Made by a program: the position numbers and the translations under genes
Notes under the pieces: generated by a model
Seen by the model: the letters and a program-made list of their open reading frames with translations, nothing else
The model's database searches: none
Told to the model about the DNA's origin: nothing
Shown: in pieces, positions 15,452 through 23,257 of the stretch
How the letters are laid out: each line of letters opens with the position of its first letter
Numbering within the stretch: the stretch's first letter is position 1
NCBI GenBank assembly: GCA_913042885.1
Contig: CAJWLW010000042.1
Coordinates: 1 to 23,292 of the forward strand
Source: an uncultured Lentisphaeria bacterium
GTDB taxonomy: Bacteria > Verrucomicrobiota > Lentisphaeria > JABSQK01 > CAJWLW01
DNA: 23,292 nucleotides
Reading direction: 5' to 3'

Positions 15452-18400
15452 TCACTGTCGCCCATCGCTGTAACGCTTCTTTATCTCCATCACGCTGAGC
15501 GCGCTGTCATAGACTGACACATCGTCGATCTCGCCGCTGAACACATTGACGCCGCTGTACCGGCCGATTTCGAAGGGGTAGGTACTGGACTTGACGGGAC
15601 GACGCTCGGCCACATTTTCAACCTGCACGCCGTCCAGGTAAAGGATCATGGTGCCCTTGTCCACAACGCCCACTGCATGGTGCCACTTGTCGTCGCTGGC
15701 GCTCACCACGCCGGTGGGTCCGCCGGGCGGGGAGCCGTTGTAGAACCCGATCGAGCCTTCCCCAATGTAGACGAGCATGTAGCCGCCCCTCCCACTCTGG
15801 TAGTTGCCGCACAGCCCTCGCCAGATGGCCTTGGGGTCGTTCACCTTGAACCAGCATTCAATCGTCAGGTTGCCCCCGGTGATATTGAGCGGTGAGGAAT
15901 CGGTCACGTGCACATAGTCGTCCTTGTCACCGTCGAACCTGAGCGCGCCGCCCTGATCCGTCCTGACGCGGGCAACACCATGTATAGTTGCCGCAGAGCC
16001 GTCTGCAACAGCGTTGACAGCCGTGTCACCGTCGACCCCACTGAAGAGATATCGCGCTGTGGGTGTGGTCTCGACGACAGGAGTCTCGGCGCCGGCGACC
16101 TGGGCGTTTCGGCGGCGGACCGTGAACCAGCCGTCCTCTCCCATGGGTGGCGGGACGAAGTCGGGATCTTCCAGATACGACTGCACCTCGAAGAAATTAA
16201 ACATCAGACGTTGCCCCGTCGGGCCTCCGGGCTGATCGTCGCCGGCCCAGTCGGAGACGGTCAGCAGCACCTCGGCGTTGCCGGGGCGAAAAACGATCCG
16301 ATGATAGGTGAGGTACAGATGGTTGCCGTCCTTGAACTGGCCATACACGTGACCGGCCATGCCACTGGCGAAGATCTGGTGGAATTCCTTGCCGGCAATC
16401 AACTCCACGCCGTCGAGCTCGATGCGAACGTGATGCGTCTGGGCCTCCGACTTGCCACTCTGCATCTCATCGTAATCGGCGGTGAACATCTTGATCGAAT
16501 ACTGCCGTCCCGGCGTCAGTCCCCTGATCGTCTGCGAAAAGCGGTTGGCAGATTTCGCGCTGCGTGTAGTCAGCAGGAAATTGTTCCCCGTCTGCTCACT
16601 GCTGCCTTTCACACGTGTCTGTAAGATGTCGTAACCGGGCGCATGTTCGACGCGTATACTCCCCGCCTCGGCCGGCTGCAGCGTCCAGCCGTCGGTGCCC
16701 GCATTGAAGTCGGGGTTGGTGATGTGCGGCAGCAAGTACGGGTCATTCGTCAGACGGTCCCGGCGCCCTTCGATGCCATAGTGCCGGAAGAGCTTTACCG
16801 ACCAGCGCAGGTCCTCCTCGTCGACATAGCCGTTGTGATACCACTGGAGGCCGTAGAGTCCGAAGAAGACCGGATCGTTGACCAGCAGATTCATCTGCAT
16901 GTCCATGTAGACCTTGAAGTCGACGCCTGGGTTGACATTGAGCGTTTCAGGCGGCGCCGACATGAAACCCAGGGTCATGATCATGTGCCTGGCAGTGCCC
17001 GGAAAAGTCCGTTCGTAGTTCAGCACATTCTCTCGCAGCCGCAGATCCATATAACCGCGCGCCGCCGCCTCGTCGGGTTGTTCGGCCAGGTACTTTTCCT
17101 CCGCCCATTTGTAGCCGGAATCGACGACTGCATCCAGGTATTCCATCGCCGTATCGCCAGGGTACATGGGCATGCAATAGGGGTAGAAGACCTTGCCGGC
17201 GAAGCGCGGGTCCCGGGCAATCATGCGGGCCACTTCGGCATACAACGGATAGTTGCCGACGCCGCCGTGACCGCTGCCCGAGAACTCGTCGAGGTTGAGA
17301 CCGTCGTAGTCGGCGCTGCTCAGGCCACGGTCTGACGTCCACGCCTTGAAAAGTCCATCGACCCCGGGATTCTCCTGCCACAATTGCCACATGCCGTAGC
17401 GGACAATCAGCCGCTTTCCCTGTTGTCGCCAGGCCTTGACATACGCCGCATTTTCGGAAACCGGTGATCGCTCGACCAGTGTGTTGATACTGTCGAGCAT
17501 GCCGATACGATCGAGGTAGGCCATGTTGTAATGCCCGAAACACGCCAGCAACGGTACCTTGTGGTAGCCCAGGCCCGCCACCATCATTTCCGGAATGGCG
17601 CGAACCACAACGGCGCTCGGGCGCGCCACGCCGCGGCAGCGGATGTGAAGTCGGTGCACGCCCGCCGGCAGATACCGCATCGCCTCGAGCGTTTCTTTTT
17701 CACCTTTTCGGTGCGCAATTGCCGGCGCCGGTTCAGTGTCAACGGAGATCAGTACCTCGTCGTCATCATCCGCAACCGCGGCAGTGCTGGAGATAAAAAT
17801 CCAGCCATTTCTTGGATTGGAGAAGACATATTCCTTCTCCGCTTCAGCCTGCGGCGCCGGTATGTCCAGAAGTTCCGCCACGAAGTTGTTGAGGACCTTC
17901 ACACCGTCGTAAGCCTTTATCCAGTCTGGTTTCGCGAGCGGCAGATCGAGCGCCAGGCTCGATCGCTCACCGACCTGGTTTCCGGCCCCGTCCTTGATGA
18001 CCGCACCGATTTCATACGTTCCGGGAGGAACGTTCGCAAGACTCTGCGTCCAGTATTTCACGCCCACCCTGGCAAGGTCCTGGAATTCCAGGCGCACCGG
18101 CGTCTCATCGGCGTTGTCTTCAGGTGTGGCTACAGCCGAAAACTCCTGTGATGCAATCGGTTTCTGATCGGCGGGGCGGCGCAGCTCGAGCGCCAGCACG
18201 GCGCCCGGCGACCGCACCGACATCCTGCTGAAATCGGCTTCAACCACCAGCGTCGAAGATTCGGGGAACGGGTGCGCTTTCAGATGCACTTTCTCGAACC
18301 AGCTCACATCGTGCAGTCCGGTCGCCTTGGCCTCCTGCTGATAGATGCGGGTGATCTCTTCGCCGGACAGCGCCCGCCGGTAGACGCGGACGTTGTCCAT

Positions 18401-19033
18401 CATGCATTTGTATTCGGGCTCGACGGTGAGATAGGTGTTGGGATAACGCAGATAAAAGTTCTCGCCGTGCGGCAGTTCGGTTGCCTTGGACGGTTGCGTG
18501 CTCTGGAGCTTGCCGTCGACGTAAAAACTGACCGACTTGCCGTCAAAGGTGGCGGCAACGTGGTGCCACGCGAGGTCCAGGGGCGCGGTCTGGATGTAGT
18601 TCGAGCTGTGAGGCACGTAGAACCAGCACTTGCCGGAGTAGCTCAGGCAATAGCTGCCCATCACCTTGCCGATGACGCCGCCTTCGCCCTTTTGCACGGT
18701 CGTGAGCGGGTAGAACCACAGCGCCAGGGTGACCGCTTCGGTCAGGTCGAGACTGGGCGTGTTGCCACAGTCGACATGGGCTTTGCCGCTGTTGAACTTG
18801 AGCGCGTAACCGGCCTCGCCGTCGAGTTTGACGTACTGCACGTCGTCGACAATGGTCCCGTGATTGCCATGGCCGCTGGCGTCCTGCACTTGCGCCGACG
18901 GACCTTCCTCGAAGGTGTAATAGGCGACGAGCCCGTCGTCGTTCGAGGCCGCCGGGCCGGCCAGTACGAGCAAGACGACCATTCCACCGAAAAGCGTCAG
19001 CAGCAAGGCAGTTCGTCCGATCCTGTGTATCAT
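15452..19033 (-). CDS. Secreted LamG-core-LamG protein, putative glycan-active enzyme of unrecognised family (1193 aa)
   Basis: The 1193-aa product begins with a signal peptide (MIHRIGRTALLLTLFGGMVVLLVLAGPAAS). Residues about 33-232 are a LamG/concanavalin-like domain (GLVAYYTFEEG, AWHHVAATFDGK, DNVRVYRRALSGEEI). About 245-375 is a beta-rich linker. About 377-958 matches nearly the whole mature part of the 624-aa protein encoded next door. A second LamG domain fills about 992-1190 (WHHAVGVVDKG, GEIDDVSVYDSALS). The core has LNLDEFSG (D582, E583), WAEEKYLAEQP (E645, E646) and FFGLYGLQWYHNGYVDEEDLRW, a pattern like a TIM-barrel glycosidase, then NPDFNAGTDGW, which opens a carbohydrate-binding-like module. 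ATG at 19033 is chosen because it starts the signal peptide; the open frame upstream runs inside the neighbouring gene. The gap to that gene is 14 bases, so the two form one operon. Confidence 0.82.
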   Translation of the reverse strand: MIHRIGRTALLLTLFGGMVVLLVLAGPAASNDDGLVAYYTFEEGPSAQVQDASGHGNHGTIVDDVQYVKLDGEAGYALKFNSGKAHVDCGNTPSLDLTEAVTLALWFYPLTTVQKGEGGVIGKVMGSYCLSYSGKCWFYVPHSSNYIQTAPLDLAWHHVAATFDGKSVSFYVDGKLQSTQPSKATELPHGENFYLRYPNTYLTVEPEYKCMMDNVRVYRRALSGEEITRIYQQEAKATGLHDVSWFEKVHLKAHPFPESSTLVVEADFSRMSVRSPGAVLALELRRPADQKPIASQEFSAVATPEDNADETPVRLEFQDLARVGVKYWTQSLANVPPGTYEIGAVIKDGAGNQVGERSSLALDLPLAKPDWIKAYDGVKVLNNFVAELLDIPAPQAEAEKEYVFSNPRNGWIFISSTAAVADDDDEVLISVDTEPAPAIAHRKGEKETLEAMRYLPAGVHRLHIRCRGVARPSAVVVRAIPEMMVAGLGYHKVPLLACFGHYNMAYLDRIGMLDSINTLVERSPVSENAAYVKAWRQQGKRLIVRYGMWQLWQENPGVDGLFKAWTSDRGLSSADYDGLNLDEFSGSGHGGVGNYPLYAEVARMIARDPRFAGKVFYPYCMPMYPGDTAMEYLDAVVDSGYKWAEEKYLAEQPDEAAARGYMDLRLRENVLNYERTFPGTARHMIMTLGFMSAPPETLNVNPGVDFKVYMDMQMNLLVNDPVFFGLYGLQWYHNGYVDEEDLRWSVKLFRHYGIEGRRDRLTNDPYLLPHITNPDFNAGTDGWTLQPAEAGSIRVEHAPGYDILQTRVKGSSEQTGNNFLLTTRSAKSANRFSQTIRGLTPGRQYSIKMFTADYDEMQSGKSEAQTHHVRIELDGVELIAGKEFHQIFASGMAGHVYGQFKDGNHLYLTYHRIVFRPGNAEVLLTVSDWAGDDQPGGPTGQRLMFNFFEVQSYLEDPDFVPPPMGEDGWFTVRRRNAQVAGAETPVVETTPTARYLFSGVDGDTAVNAVADGSAATIHGVARVRTDQGGALRFDGDKDDYVHVTDSSPLNITGGNLTIECWFKVNDPKAIWRGLCGNYQSGRGGYMLVYIGEGSIGFYNGSPPGGPTGVVSASDDKWHHAVGVVDKGTMILYLDGVQVENVAERRPVKSSTYPFEIGRYSGVNVFSGEIDDVSVYDSALSVMEIKKRYSDGRQ

Positions 19034-19047
19034 TGGCTTTGTCACTC

Positions 19048-20922
19048 TCAGTCCTCGAGATACGGCTGGAGTTCGATGAAGCTGAACATCAGTTCCCGGC
19101 CGACAGGGCCGCCGGTTTTCCCCGGCTTCTTCCATTTCTCGATGTTGAACTGAATCCCCCACTCGCTCGGCCAATAGACATGATCGTCGCTCACCCAGTC
19201 TGAAATGGTCAGCGTCGCGGTGTCGCTCTTCGTGCGAAAGACAAAGAAGTGGTAGGTCAGCCAAAGTTTATCACTCCCGAAGACATGCTGGAACGAGCGG
19301 CGCGGCGCCGGCACGGCGTTGTCGATCTGAATCCCCAGCTGGTGTGCGGCCCGGGTCGATTTTTCGCTGAGCAATTCCTGGTAGTCGGCGGTGATCACTT
19401 TCAGCGAGTACAGCCTGCCCGGCTCGAGCGCCTTGATCGGTTGCGAGAATGTGTTCGGCCGATCGGCGTGCCGCTTGGTCCACAGAAAATAGTCGCCTTG
19501 ATTTTCGATGGCCCCGCTCTGTCCGATGTACCTCGCCTGGCGACGGCCATAACCGGCGGCGTGCTTCACTGCCATGCTCCCCGTTGTGGCCGGTGACAGA
19601 TTCCAGCCGCTGGCGCCATCGGCAAAGTCCGGGTTCTCGATATGCGGCAGGATATACGGATCGCTGCCAAGCATATCACGCCTGCCCTCGATGCAATAGT
19701 GCCGGAACAGCTTGGCACTCCAGCGCAAGGTCTCCTCGTCGGCGTAGGCTGAGTGATACCACATGACACCGTAAAGGCCGGCGAGCGCCGGGTTATTCGC
19801 GATGCAGTTCAACTGCATGTCCATGAAAACCTTGTAGTTGACCGCGGGATTCGTGTTCAGGCTCTCGGGCGGCGCGCTCATGTAGCCCAGGTTCCAGATC
19901 ATATGCTTCTGGATGTCGGGCATTTTCTTCTGGTATTGCTTCATCAAGTTGGCGATACCCCAACCGCTCAGGAGCGCCGTCGCCTCCGCTTCCGTAGGCT
20001 GCTCCGAGAGGTACCGCTCTTCGACGATCTTGGAGCCGGCCTTGATGAGTTCCCGGACAAAGGCCATGCCGCCCTCGTCCCGGTACAGGACTACCGTGTA
20101 CGGGTTGAATACTTTTCCCTTGAATTGCGGGTTGCTGAACAGCCGCTGGGTCGCTTCGGTGAGGGCGGGGTATTCGTCTTTCTGAGAGCCGTAGCCGTCA
20201 AACTCACTCACCATGATGCCGTCGCGATCAGCCCGCTTCAGGCCAGGCCTGCCGGATAAAAATTCATAAGCCCAATCCGCTGTAAACGGCTGCCCGGACT
20301 CTTTGCGCAACTTGATCATCACGTGCGTGCCCTCGCGCGTAAGAATCTTCCCGCCTTGCTGCCGCCATTGTACTGCGTCCAGGCTGGCGTCGAAGTTGCG
20401 CTCGAGAATGACGTTGATATTCTCGGCAATGCCAATCCGCTTCAGGAACGCCCAGTCGTACGGCGACTGCCGGCTCATCGCCTGACGCGTCCAGTAGCCG
20501 AGGCCGGGATAGACGATCTCCGGTATCGCCCGGACCACCAGACCGTGCAGTGCGGCACCGCCTTCACAGTGGACGCTGAGCGTGTGCTCGCCGGCCGGCA
20601 GATGGCGCATCGCTTCGTGCACCGCCATCCTCCCGTCGCGGTGCGCGGCAAGCTCCACATCGCCGTCCGCTGTGTGCAGAATCACCTTGACGCTTTGTGC
20701 ACCGCGCACGGCAGCTGCTGACGAGACGAAGATCCAGCCGGCGCGCGGGTTGGCGAAATTGTATTGCCTGTGCGCCTGCGTCTGCGGCGTTTCCAGGTCG
20801 AGCAGCTCGGTCACCAGGTTGTTGAGGATTGTCGGCTCAACGGCAGGGGCGGCAAGACCGCTCATCGCTACCAGGGCCGAGACTGTTGCTGCAAGCCGGG
20901 CTGTTCTGTACATGATTTCCAT
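19048..20922 (-). CDS. Secreted protein of the same unrecognised core family (624 aa)
   Basis: A 624-aa product with a signal peptide (MEIMYRTARLAATVSALVAMSGLAAP). It opens with a small beta domain (TILNNLVTELLD onward; AGWIFVSSAAA; HLPAGEHTLSVHC). Residues about 138-428 form a barrel-like region, and from NPDFADGASGW (430) there is a jelly-roll-like carbohydrate-binding module. Residues shared with the core of the 1193-aa protein include GLGY (140-143), WRQQG (186-190), E240 (VSEF), GKVF.PY, E301-E302 (EERYLSEQP), MSAPPESLN (348-356), WYH (388-390), DEE.LRWS.KLFRHY (395-409) and IEGRRD. E240 and E301/E302 are candidate acid/base and nucleophile residues if it is a glycosidase. ATG at 20922 is chosen over 20967 because GAAGGGA lies just upstream and the signal peptide starts there. 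It is 25 bases after the pseudopilin gene. Confidence 0.82.
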   Translation of the reverse strand: MEIMYRTARLAATVSALVAMSGLAAPAVEPTILNNLVTELLDLETPQTQAHRQYNFANPRAGWIFVSSAAAVRGAQSVKVILHTADGDVELAAHRDGRMAVHEAMRHLPAGEHTLSVHCEGGAALHGLVVRAIPEIVYPGLGYWTRQAMSRQSPYDWAFLKRIGIAENINVILERNFDASLDAVQWRQQGGKILTREGTHVMIKLRKESGQPFTADWAYEFLSGRPGLKRADRDGIMVSEFDGYGSQKDEYPALTEATQRLFSNPQFKGKVFNPYTVVLYRDEGGMAFVRELIKAGSKIVEERYLSEQPTEAEATALLSGWGIANLMKQYQKKMPDIQKHMIWNLGYMSAPPESLNTNPAVNYKVFMDMQLNCIANNPALAGLYGVMWYHSAYADEETLRWSAKLFRHYCIEGRRDMLGSDPYILPHIENPDFADGASGWNLSPATTGSMAVKHAAGYGRRQARYIGQSGAIENQGDYFLWTKRHADRPNTFSQPIKALEPGRLYSLKVITADYQELLSEKSTRAAHQLGIQIDNAVPAPRRSFQHVFGSDKLWLTYHFFVFRTKSDTATLTISDWVSDDHVYWPSEWGIQFNIEKWKKPGKTGGPVGRELMFSFIELQPYLED

Positions 20923-20947
20923 TTGGTTTCCCTTCGTTAAACCAGTG

Positions 20948-21706
20948 TCAGGGGCGCGTAGCGTCACCGATCATCTCATCATAATTCTGTATCCACTGGA
21001 GAAGCGTACGTCGCTTGACGGAGCCATCCGGAAAAAGACAGTTTGCGGCATTGTTGCTGTGACGGGGTGTGTAGAGATTATACTGGTAATTGGTATACGC
21101 TGTGGAATCGTTAACACCATCGCCATCCGAGTCTACATTGAGGCATCCGCAGTTGTACGTCGTCCAACTGTAAATCACGTTATAGCCTGCATCCGCCACC
21201 ATGAACGTGGATGACGGGACTCTCTCCAGGCGCCTGCTCTTGTTTTTCGGAAGGCCGGGGGCAAAGCTCGGGTAACTGAAAACATTGGGGAAATTGGCGC
21301 CGTAGGTATGGAACACATCGAGGTGGCCATTCAAAAAGTCCCAGTACTTTTCGCCCGATGCCGACGGGCATGGCATGTATTCGGCGCCGAACAGATCGTC
21401 GACCGCATACCCCATATACGGGCTGATTGTCCCCGACCACCAGGTATAAGGTGGATCGATGGGGATGACCCACTGTGGCAGAGCCCCGTCCCATTCGTCC
21501 ACATACATATACAGGCCCGTGCCGAGCTGTTTCAGTTGGCTCATGCACACCGCCTCCCGCCCTTTCTCCCGGGCCTGCTGAAGCGCCGGCAGCAGCATCG
21601 AGGCGAGGATCGCAATGATTGCGATCACTACCAGAAGCTCGATCAGGGTAAAATTCCGGGTTGGTACTTCGAGGCCCTCTCTGGCACTCCGACGCCCTGC
21701 CCTCAT
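20948..21706 (-). CDS. Type II secretion/pilin-like prepilin (H-X-DG domain pseudopilin)
   Basis: A 252-aa protein with a class III prepilin leader ([18 protein letters not shown]) and [20 protein letters not shown] from F19; Glu23 is the +5 glutamate. The soluble part has a Cys pair (CGC, 186-188), an acidic D-x-D-x-D-G-x-x-D loop at 192-200 (DSDGDGVND) that resembles a calcium site, and the H-X-DG motif (H216, D227, G228; FPDGSVK). It is the second such pseudopilin in the window and only 25 bases upstream of the 624-aa secreted protein gene, so the two are co-transcribed and may be exported or displayed together. There is no clear ribosome binding site before ATG at 21706. The mature protein is expected to be anchored in the inner membrane or assembled in a pseudopilus. 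Confidence 0.85.
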   Translation of the reverse strand: MRAGRRSAREGLEVPTRNFTLIELLVVIAIIAILASMLLPALQQAREKGREAVCMSQLKQLGTGLYMYVDEWDGALPQWVIPIDPPYTWWSGTISPYMGYAVDDLFGAEYMPCPSASGEKYWDFLNGHLDVFHTYGANFPNVFSYPSFAPGLPKNKSRRLERVPSSTFMVADAGYNVIYSWTTYNCGCLNVDSDGDGVNDSTAYTNYQYNLYTPRHSNNAANCLFPDGSVKRRTLLQWIQNYDEMIGDATRP

Positions 21707-21910
21707 GACAATGTCTCGCTGTTCCGGGTTTTGAATATCCGCCGTTGCCGACAGACTGCGCCTACCGTGATTGAATGGCCTACTGTAACCCGTGGAGCAA
21801 CATGTAGCGATTGATTTTCCGGAAGATTTTGGATCTCACCAAACGCCGGCACCCGGCCGGGCTGCGTGCAGATCGATACGATCCCCGGGTTCATGAACGG
21901 CGACAGCCGT

Positions 21911-21922
21911 AAATTGCAACCC
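21911..21922 (-). repeat. 12-base motif shared with the LamG gene upstream region (copy 1)
   Basis: GGGTTGCAATTT on the minus strand, about 205 bases upstream of the pseudopilin start. The identical 12-mer occurs at 23227-23238. Only the shared string is seen; a common regulator site is inferred. Confidence 0.4.
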
Positions 21923-22065
21923 AAGCCGGTCTGGCTCAGGCGTGGTCAGCTTTCAGGAGTCGGCGACCGGACGTCGCGGGAGGGGAGGAGGCATAGGAGC
22001 CGGGTAGGCAAAAAGCACAGCGAAACTGCCGAAGACAAGTCGTCGGGGTGCAGTCTCAGAAGGGG

Positions 22066-22101
22066 CCGGCGGCGCGGCCAGCAAAGTGGCCGGGCCGCCG
22101 G
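22066..22101 (-). terminator. Strong GC-rich hairpin downstream of the LamG gene
   Basis: CCGGCGGC (22066-22073) pairs with GCCGCCGG (22094-22101) and GGCCA (22076-22080) with TGGCC (22087-22091), a 13-pair stem with one 2x2 mismatch and a 6-base loop. It starts 26 bases after the LamG stop on the minus strand. No T-tract follows on either strand, so it may be a non-canonical terminator or a stabilising 3' hairpin. Confidence 0.45.
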
Positions 22102-22127
22102 AAAGCCTCAGATTGTACCAGGACAGA

Positions 22128-23096
22128 TTACTGCAGTTGGCTAAGGATAAAGGCCAGGCAGTCATCATCGCCCGTTCCGGCACACAACTCGGTGTTGGCC
22201 AATGCGATCTGCGCGACGGCGGTGGCAACGCCATTGAGCTTATCCACGTTCGACGGCGGACCACAGATTACGAAGCTGTCACAGAGAGCGGCAATGACTG
22301 CGTCCGAGACTTCCTCGCACGTCTGTTCACAGGCAGGCTCGGCGTTCGCGGCGCTGTCACAGATACGCAGGGCGCCGGACTCGTACTGGGCCAGGATCTC
22401 GAACTCGTCCAGGGCCTCATCATAGATTTGAATCTCGTCCAATGTGCCCTCGAACATAGTCGGGTGGTAGGCGTATGGCCAGCCACCGACGGCGAAATCG
22501 GCAACCGGAGCTGATGGCGCAACGCCCGTCGCGGTGTTGGAGAGAAGACCATCGACATATATGGCTGCGCGCAGCAGTGGCGGGTTTGTCGTGTTGTCCA
22601 TTGTGGCGACCACGTGATGCCACTCGCCATCGTTGATTGATTCGCTCGCGCCCACGTTTCCACCTGTGATGTACAGTTGGGGACTGCCGGTGAATGCCAT
22701 CATCCAGCCGCCGCCGGAGTAATAGGTCCCGAACATACTCTTCCAGGTCGGCGCCGTCGGCTCAATCTTGGCCCAGCACGACACGGTAAAGTTCTGGGCA
22801 CCGGTCAGGTCCGCCGGAATATCGCCGAAGGCGCGGTAGGTATGGTTGCCGCTGAATTGAAGGGCGTTGCCGACGACACCGGGCACCGGCGTGGCGGCAT
22901 TAGCCGAACCATGCGCGGTATCATCCCATGTTGTCAGCCCATACCCAGTCGGGCTGCTATCGACCAACTGGTGTGTGCGATCCGCTCTCTGCTCCATGTC
23001 GTAGTGGGCGATCAAGCCCGCGTTCGCCTGGTTGAACAACAAGACACAGCCCAGCAGGCCCAACATCGTACCGAATAGTTTCTTCAGGGTGTTCAT
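22128..23096 (-). CDS. Secreted LamG-domain protein with Cys-rich C-terminal tail
   Basis: A 322-aa protein with a clear signal peptide (MNTLKKLFGTMLGLLGCVLLFNQANA, cleavage after residue 26). Residues about 27-240 are a LamG/concanavalin-like beta-sandwich (AGLIAHYDMEQ, FTVSCWAKIEP, GEWHHVVATMD, AAIYVDG, FEGTLDEIQIYDEALDEFEI). The last 77 residues form a separate tail with seven cysteines (C246, C256, C260, C272, C278, C305, C313) and no PEP-CTERM, LPXTG or membrane segment. LamG domains usually bind sugars or act as adhesive modules, so an extracellular binding role is likely. The ATG at 23096 has AAGGAG 7 bases upstream. It is the first gene of the minus-strand series, separated from the pseudopilin gene by a hairpin and about 420 bases. 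Confidence 0.87.
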   Translation of the reverse strand: MNTLKKLFGTMLGLLGCVLLFNQANAGLIAHYDMEQRADRTHQLVDSSPTGYGLTTWDDTAHGSANAATPVPGVVGNALQFSGNHTYRAFGDIPADLTGAQNFTVSCWAKIEPTAPTWKSMFGTYYSGGGWMMAFTGSPQLYITGGNVGASESINDGEWHHVVATMDNTTNPPLLRAAIYVDGLLSNTATGVAPSAPVADFAVGGWPYAYHPTMFEGTLDEIQIYDEALDEFEILAQYESGALRICDSAANAEPACEQTCEEVSDAVIAALCDSFVICGPPSNVDKLNGVATAVAQIALANTELCAGTGDDDCLAFILSQLQ

Positions 23097-23103
23097 TGCA
23101 ACT

Positions 23104-23109
23104 CTCCTT
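23104..23109 (-). promoter_or_regulatory. Ribosome binding site of the LamG gene
   Basis: AAGGAG on the minus strand, 7 bases before ATG at 23096; it supports this start over the longer frame that overlaps it. Confidence 0.75.
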
Positions 23110-23206
23110 TTTCTGTTTTGCCTGGGGACTCCAGACGTTTTAAAGGTTTACGCGGACGCGGCATATTCGTTGCCGATTTTCGCGGACTTCGCGCCACTGT
23201 TCCAAT

Positions 23207-23235
23207 GGTATACGAAATCTGCTGACAAATTGCAA
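23207..23235 (-). promoter_or_regulatory. Candidate promoter of the LamG gene
   Basis: On the minus strand TTGCAA (23230-23235; 4 of 6) and TATACC (23207-23212; 4 of 6) are 17 bases apart, giving a transcript with a leader of roughly 100 bases. The -35 element lies within the 12-base motif shared with the pseudopilin upstream region. Confidence 0.35.
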
Positions 23236-23238
23236 CCC
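23227..23238 (-). repeat. 12-base motif shared with the pseudopilin gene upstream region (copy 2)
   Basis: GGGTTGCAATTT on the minus strand, about 131 bases upstream of the LamG start, identical to 21911-21922 and overlapping the candidate -35 element. Confidence 0.4.
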
Positions 23239-23257
23239 CCCCCTGCAATCTTTTTTT
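23229..23257. repeat. Inverted repeat around a C-run, followed by a T-run
   Basis: ATTGCA (23229-23234) and TGCAAT (23244-23249) flank a spacer with eight consecutive C; seven T follow at 23251-23257. On the plus strand this has terminator-like form, but the spacer cannot add to the stem and no plus-strand gene is seen upstream within reach. It may equally be part of the LamG promoter region. Confidence 0.3.

Larger units (their letters stand above)
21707..22127. other. Intergenic region between the LamG and pseudopilin genes
   Basis: These 421 bases follow the LamG gene and precede the pseudopilin gene, both on the minus strand. The part near 22066-22101 is a strong hairpin. GATCG-ATA-CGATC at 21871-21883 is a short inverted repeat about 165 bases upstream of the pseudopilin start. 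AAATTGCAACCC at 21911-21922 also occurs upstream of the LamG gene. The open minus-strand frame at 21703-21924 does not look coding. Confidence 0.5.

Noticed and set aside
19034..19264. 77-residue N-terminal extension of the 1193-aa protein
   Set aside because: It overlaps the end of the 624-aa protein gene and delays the signal peptide, which starts cleanly at 19033.
21703..21924. 73-codon minus-strand frame overlapping the pseudopilin start by ATGA
   Set aside because: There is no ribosome binding site, no recognisable domain, and the composition looks non-coding; it covers a likely promoter region.
21953..22127. Search for a PEP-CTERM or other anchor by frameshift after the LamG protein
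   Set aside because: No frame here has the VPEP motif plus a membrane segment and basic tail.
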